A stretch of DNA of 64,000 nt from Streptomyces sp. NBC_00341 (lineage in GTDB: Bacteria > Actinomycetota > Actinomycetes > Streptomycetales > Streptomycetaceae). The translations under genes were made by a program, and so were the position numbers. Below are positions 61,590 to 64,000 of the stretch, in pieces. A model generated the notes under the pieces. That model made no database searches. It saw only the letters and a list, made by a program, of their open reading frames with translations, and was not told where the DNA came from. Where the stretch lies: NCBI RefSeq assembly GCF_041435055.1, contig NZ_CP108002.1, positions 1,984,001 through 2,048,000 of the forward strand. Reading direction: 5' to 3'. The number at the start of each line of letters is the position of its first letter. Position 1 is the first letter of the stretch.

Positions 61590-61603
61590 GTGACGTGTGT
61601 CAC
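61590..61603. promoter_or_regulatory. palindrome upstream of sigma gene
   Basis: GTGAC-GTGT-GTCAC is a perfect 5+4+5 dyad about 35 bp before the sigma start. Confidence 0.45.
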
Positions 61604-61635
61604 CGGGTGGGGTTTCGCGGGCACGGTCCGGGGGC

Positions 61636-61725
61636 CAGCCCGGCGCACCACGGGCTGTGCCCGGCCCGTCCGGCGCACCACGGGCGGTGCCCGGCCCGCC
61701 CTCGGGGTGAGGGCGGGCCGGGCAC
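61636..61725 (-). terminator. direct repeats and 17-bp hairpin after pepN
   Basis: Two copies of CCGGCGCACCACGGGC(T/G)G start at about 61640 and 61671. The hairpin GTGCCCGGCCCGCCCTC with GAGGGCGGGCCGGGCAC (61687-61725) is a perfect 17-bp stem and the likely pepN terminator. Confidence 0.85.
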
Positions 61726-61750
61726 GGGTGGTGCGGGTTCGTCGGTCCGG

Positions 61751-64000
61751 TCAGTGGGCGTCGCGGACGGCGAGGGCGCGGCGCAGGTCGTCGATCTGGT
61801 CGGCGAGCTTGCGGCGCAGTGCGGGGATCAGGGCCTGGTCGGTGAGTGCTTGTTCGCCGAGGTGGAGGCTGTGGGCGTCGACGGCGTACGCGGGGAAGGC
61901 GTAGCGTCCGGCGGCTTCCGCGATGGCGGGTCCGCGGCGGACGGCGAGCTGGGTCGCCTCGGGGTAGTAGCGGGGTACGTAGGCGCTGACGAGGTCGGTC
62001 TGTTCGGGCTGCCAGAAGCCCTGGGCGATGGCGGTGAAGAGGTAGTTGGAGAGGCTGTCGTCGGTGAACATGGCCTGCCAGGCCGCGGCCTTGGCCTCGG
62101 GGGTGGGCAGGGCGGCGCGGCAGCGGGCGGCGCCTTCCTGGCCGGTGGCGCTGGGGTCCTGGTCGAGTTCGGCGGCGATGGCGGTCTCGTCGACGGCGCC
62201 GAGGACGGCGAGGCGGGTGAGGGTGCGCCAGCGCAGTTCGGCGTCGAGTTCGGGTCCGCCGGGGACGGTGCCTTCGGTGAGCCAGCCCTGGATGGCGTCG
62301 GGCTGGGTGGCGGCGTCGATGAGGTGGCGGACGGCGATGAGGCGGAGGCCGGGGTTGCTGCCGTCCTCGGTGCGGCGGATGAGGTCGCGGCACAGGGCGG
62401 TGAGGGTGGTGAGGGCGGCGGGGCGGTCGTCGGGGCTGAGGTAGCGTCCGGCGATCTGGGTGGTGGCGAAGGTGAGGACGCCCTGCTGGAGTGCGAGGTC
62501 GGTTTCGTGCGGGAGGTGGGTGCGGGCGGCCTCGATGTAGGTGGTGGGGGCGAGTTCGCCGTCGCGGACCATGTCGCGGGCGGTGTTCCAGATGACGGCT
62601 CTGGTGAGGGCGTCGGGGATGCCGGAGAGGCTGCGCAGGGCGGTGTTCCAGGAGTCCGGGTCGAGGCGGACCTTGGCGTAGGTGAGGTCGCCGTCGTTGA
62701 GGACGACGAGGGCGGGGCGGCGGCCGGGCCGGGTGGTGGGGGCGTCGTCCTGCGGGATGCCGATGTCGAAGCGGTCGCGCGGGACGAGCCGGTCGGGCCC
62801 GGACTGGGTGTCGATGGCGTGGTCGTAGGTGCCGACGGTGATGCGGTGGGGGCGGGTGCCCCGGTGGTCGACGGTGAGGGACCAGGTGGTGTCGGCCTCT
62901 TTGATGTGCGGGGTGAGGGTGTCGACTCCGGTGGTGCGCAGCCACTGGTCGGCCCAGGCGTGGACGTCGCGGTCGGTGGCGGATGCCAGGTTGTCGATGA
63001 AGTCGGCCAGGGTGGCGTTGGCGAACTTGTGGCGGGCGAAGTGGGTGTTGATGCCGGCCAGGAAGTCCTTCTCGCCGAGCCAGGCGACGAGCTGGCGCAG
63101 GGCGGAGGCGCCCTTGGCGTAGGAGATGCCGTCGAAGTTGAGCATCGCGGAGGCGGTGTCGGGGACGGCGGCGGGGTCGGGGGCGACGGGGTGGGTGGAG
63201 GGGCGCTGGTCGGCGTCGTAGCCCCAGCCCTTGCGGGCGACTCCGAAGTCGACCCAGGTGTCGGTGAAGCGGGTGGCTTCGGCGAGGGTCTGGTAGCCCA
63301 TGTACTCGGCGAAGGACTCGTTGAGCCAGATGTCGTCCCACCAGGCGAGGGTGACGAGGTCTCCGAACCACATGTGGGCCATCTCGTGGGCGATGACCAT
63401 GCCGCGGGTCTGGCGCTCGGTGTCGGTGACGGCGGAGCGGTAGATGAACTCGTCGCGGAAGGTGACGAGGCCGGGGTTCTCCATGGCGCCCGCGTTGAAC
63501 TCGGGGACGAAGGCCTGGTCGTAGGAGTCGAACGGGTAGGGCTCGTCGAACTTCTCCTGGAACCGGTCGAAGCAGGCCCGGGTGATGTCGAGGATCTCGT
63601 CGGCGTCGGTGTCGAGGTGGGGGGCGAGGGAGGCGCGGCAGTGGATGCCGAAGGGCAGTCCGGCGTGTTCGGTGGTCACGGAGTGCCAGGGGCCCGCGGC
63701 GACGGCGACGAGGTAGGTGGAGATCGGCGGCGTGGGGGCGAGGGTCCAGCGGCCGTCGCCGGTGTGTTCGGTGATGCCGTTGCCGAGGACGGTCCAGCCT
63801 TCGGGGGCGGTGACGGTGAGCTCGAAGACGGACTTGAGGTCGGGCTGGTCGAACGCGGCGAAGACGCGCTGGACGTCCTCCATGAAGAGCTGGGTGTAGA
63901 CGTAGGTCTCGTTGTCGGTGGGGTCGGTGAAGCGGTGCATGCCTTCGCCGGTGCGGGAGTAGCGCATGGCGGCGTCGACGCGGAGTTCGTGTTCGCCGCT
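61751..64000 (-). CDS. pepN: aminopeptidase N (N-terminus outside window)
   Basis: About 749 residues of an M1 zinc aminopeptidase are visible, which removes N-terminal residues from peptides in the cytoplasm. The zinc site is VIAHEMAHMWFGDLVTLAWW with the third ligand in WLNESFAEYMG, and GAMENPG is the substrate exopeptidase motif. The frame is open to the window end, so perhaps 100 N-terminal residues are missing. The C-terminal half is the ERAP1-like helical domain. Confidence 0.93.
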   Translation of the reverse strand, partial: SGEHELRVDAAMRYSRTGEGMHRFTDPTDNETYVYTQLFMEDVQRVFAAFDQPDLKSVFELTVTAPEGWTVLGNGITEHTGDGRWTLAPTPPISTYLVAVAAGPWHSVTTEHAGLPFGIHCRASLAPHLDTDADEILDITRACFDRFQEKFDEPYPFDSYDQAFVPEFNAGAMENPGLVTFRDEFIYRSAVTDTERQTRGMVIAHEMAHMWFGDLVTLAWWDDIWLNESFAEYMGYQTLAEATRFTDTWVDFGVARKGWGYDADQRPSTHPVAPDPAAVPDTASAMLNFDGISYAKGASALRQLVAWLGEKDFLAGINTHFARHKFANATLADFIDNLASATDRDVHAWADQWLRTTGVDTLTPHIKEADTTWSLTVDHRGTRPHRITVGTYDHAIDTQSGPDRLVPRDRFDIGIPQDDAPTTRPGRRPALVVLNDGDLTYAKVRLDPDSWNTALRSLSGIPDALTRAVIWNTARDMVRDGELAPTTYIEAARTHLPHETDLALQQGVLTFATTQIAGRYLSPDDRPAALTTLTALCRDLIRRTEDGSNPGLRLIAVRHLIDAATQPDAIQGWLTEGTVPGGPELDAELRWRTLTRLAVLGAVDETAIAAELDQDPSATGQEGAARCRAALPTPEAKAAAWQAMFTDDSLSNYLFTAIAQGFWQPEQTDLVSAYVPRYYPEATQLAVRRGPAIAEAAGRYAFPAYAVDAHSLHLGEQALTDQALIPALRRKLADQIDDLRRALAVRDAH

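Overview
This window is 64 kb of a high-GC actinobacterial chromosome, almost certainly Streptomyces. The gene set and order are typical: rpsA, hrpB, polA, a livKHMGF operon, an ANTAR response regulator, pyk, then pepN. Other Streptomyces traits are the high GC at third codon positions, frequent GTG starts, several apparently leaderless genes and many secreted Tat or Sec proteins. I see no prophage, integrase, transposase, CRISPR array or rRNA. Most of the window reads as core chromosome with small accessory patches.

Layout. 0-6 kb: a PfkB sugar kinase cut by the window edge; a uridine-kinase-like and nucleotidyltransferase pair; a SnoaL-fold protein; a secreted cupin; an HxlR regulator divergent from an AlaA-type aminotransferase across three overlapping palindromes; and a C39-like peptidase. 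5.9-7.1 kb: the most unusual locus, with an uncharacterised 243-residue protein followed on the same strand by two RNAs shaped like circularly permuted tRNAs. 7-13 kb: a small zinc-ribbon membrane protein, a SWIM-SNF2 pair and a slipin-like SPFH protein. 13-20 kb: a lipoprotein, a methyltransferase, a PucR-type regulator and a run of three secreted hydrolases (SGNH hydrolase, alpha/beta hydrolase, tyrosine phosphatase). 20-28 kb: an ADP-ribosylglycohydrolase, a TPR protein, coaE, a PAC2 protein, a Tat-exported flavin amine oxidase, a secreted beta-helix protein and rpsA. 28-42 kb: a methyltransferase, hrpB, a DUF3068 protein, a 45-residue membrane peptide, a lytic transglycosylase with Ig-like domains, a DUF4184 membrane protein, polA, a YdeP-type molybdopterin oxidoreductase and a hotdog thioesterase. 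42-52.5 kb: the livKHMGF operon, the ANTAR regulator, an atypical tRNA-Leu(CAA) beside a LAGLIDADG/HTH gene, pyk and a SIMPL protein. 52.5-64 kb: a Tat-exported 5'-nucleotidase, a siderophore-type lysine hydroxylase and decarboxylase pair without the rest of a desferrioxamine operon, a serine hydrolase divergent from a TetR regulator, an ECF sigma factor with a membrane partner, and pepN cut by the window edge.

Best candidate for something new. At 5995-6236 on the minus strand, two tandem RNAs read in the order T-arm, acceptor strand, cap, acceptor strand, D-arm. Both have 7/7 Watson-Crick acceptor stems and every tRNA elbow nucleotide I checked (U8, A14, A15-U48, G18G19, A21, TTCRA T-loop). 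Their ends meet in the anticodon stem. They look like tRNA mimics of the bacterial Y-RNA (YrlA) kind, but no Ro60/Rsr gene is present. The partner is instead the unknown-function protein upstream.
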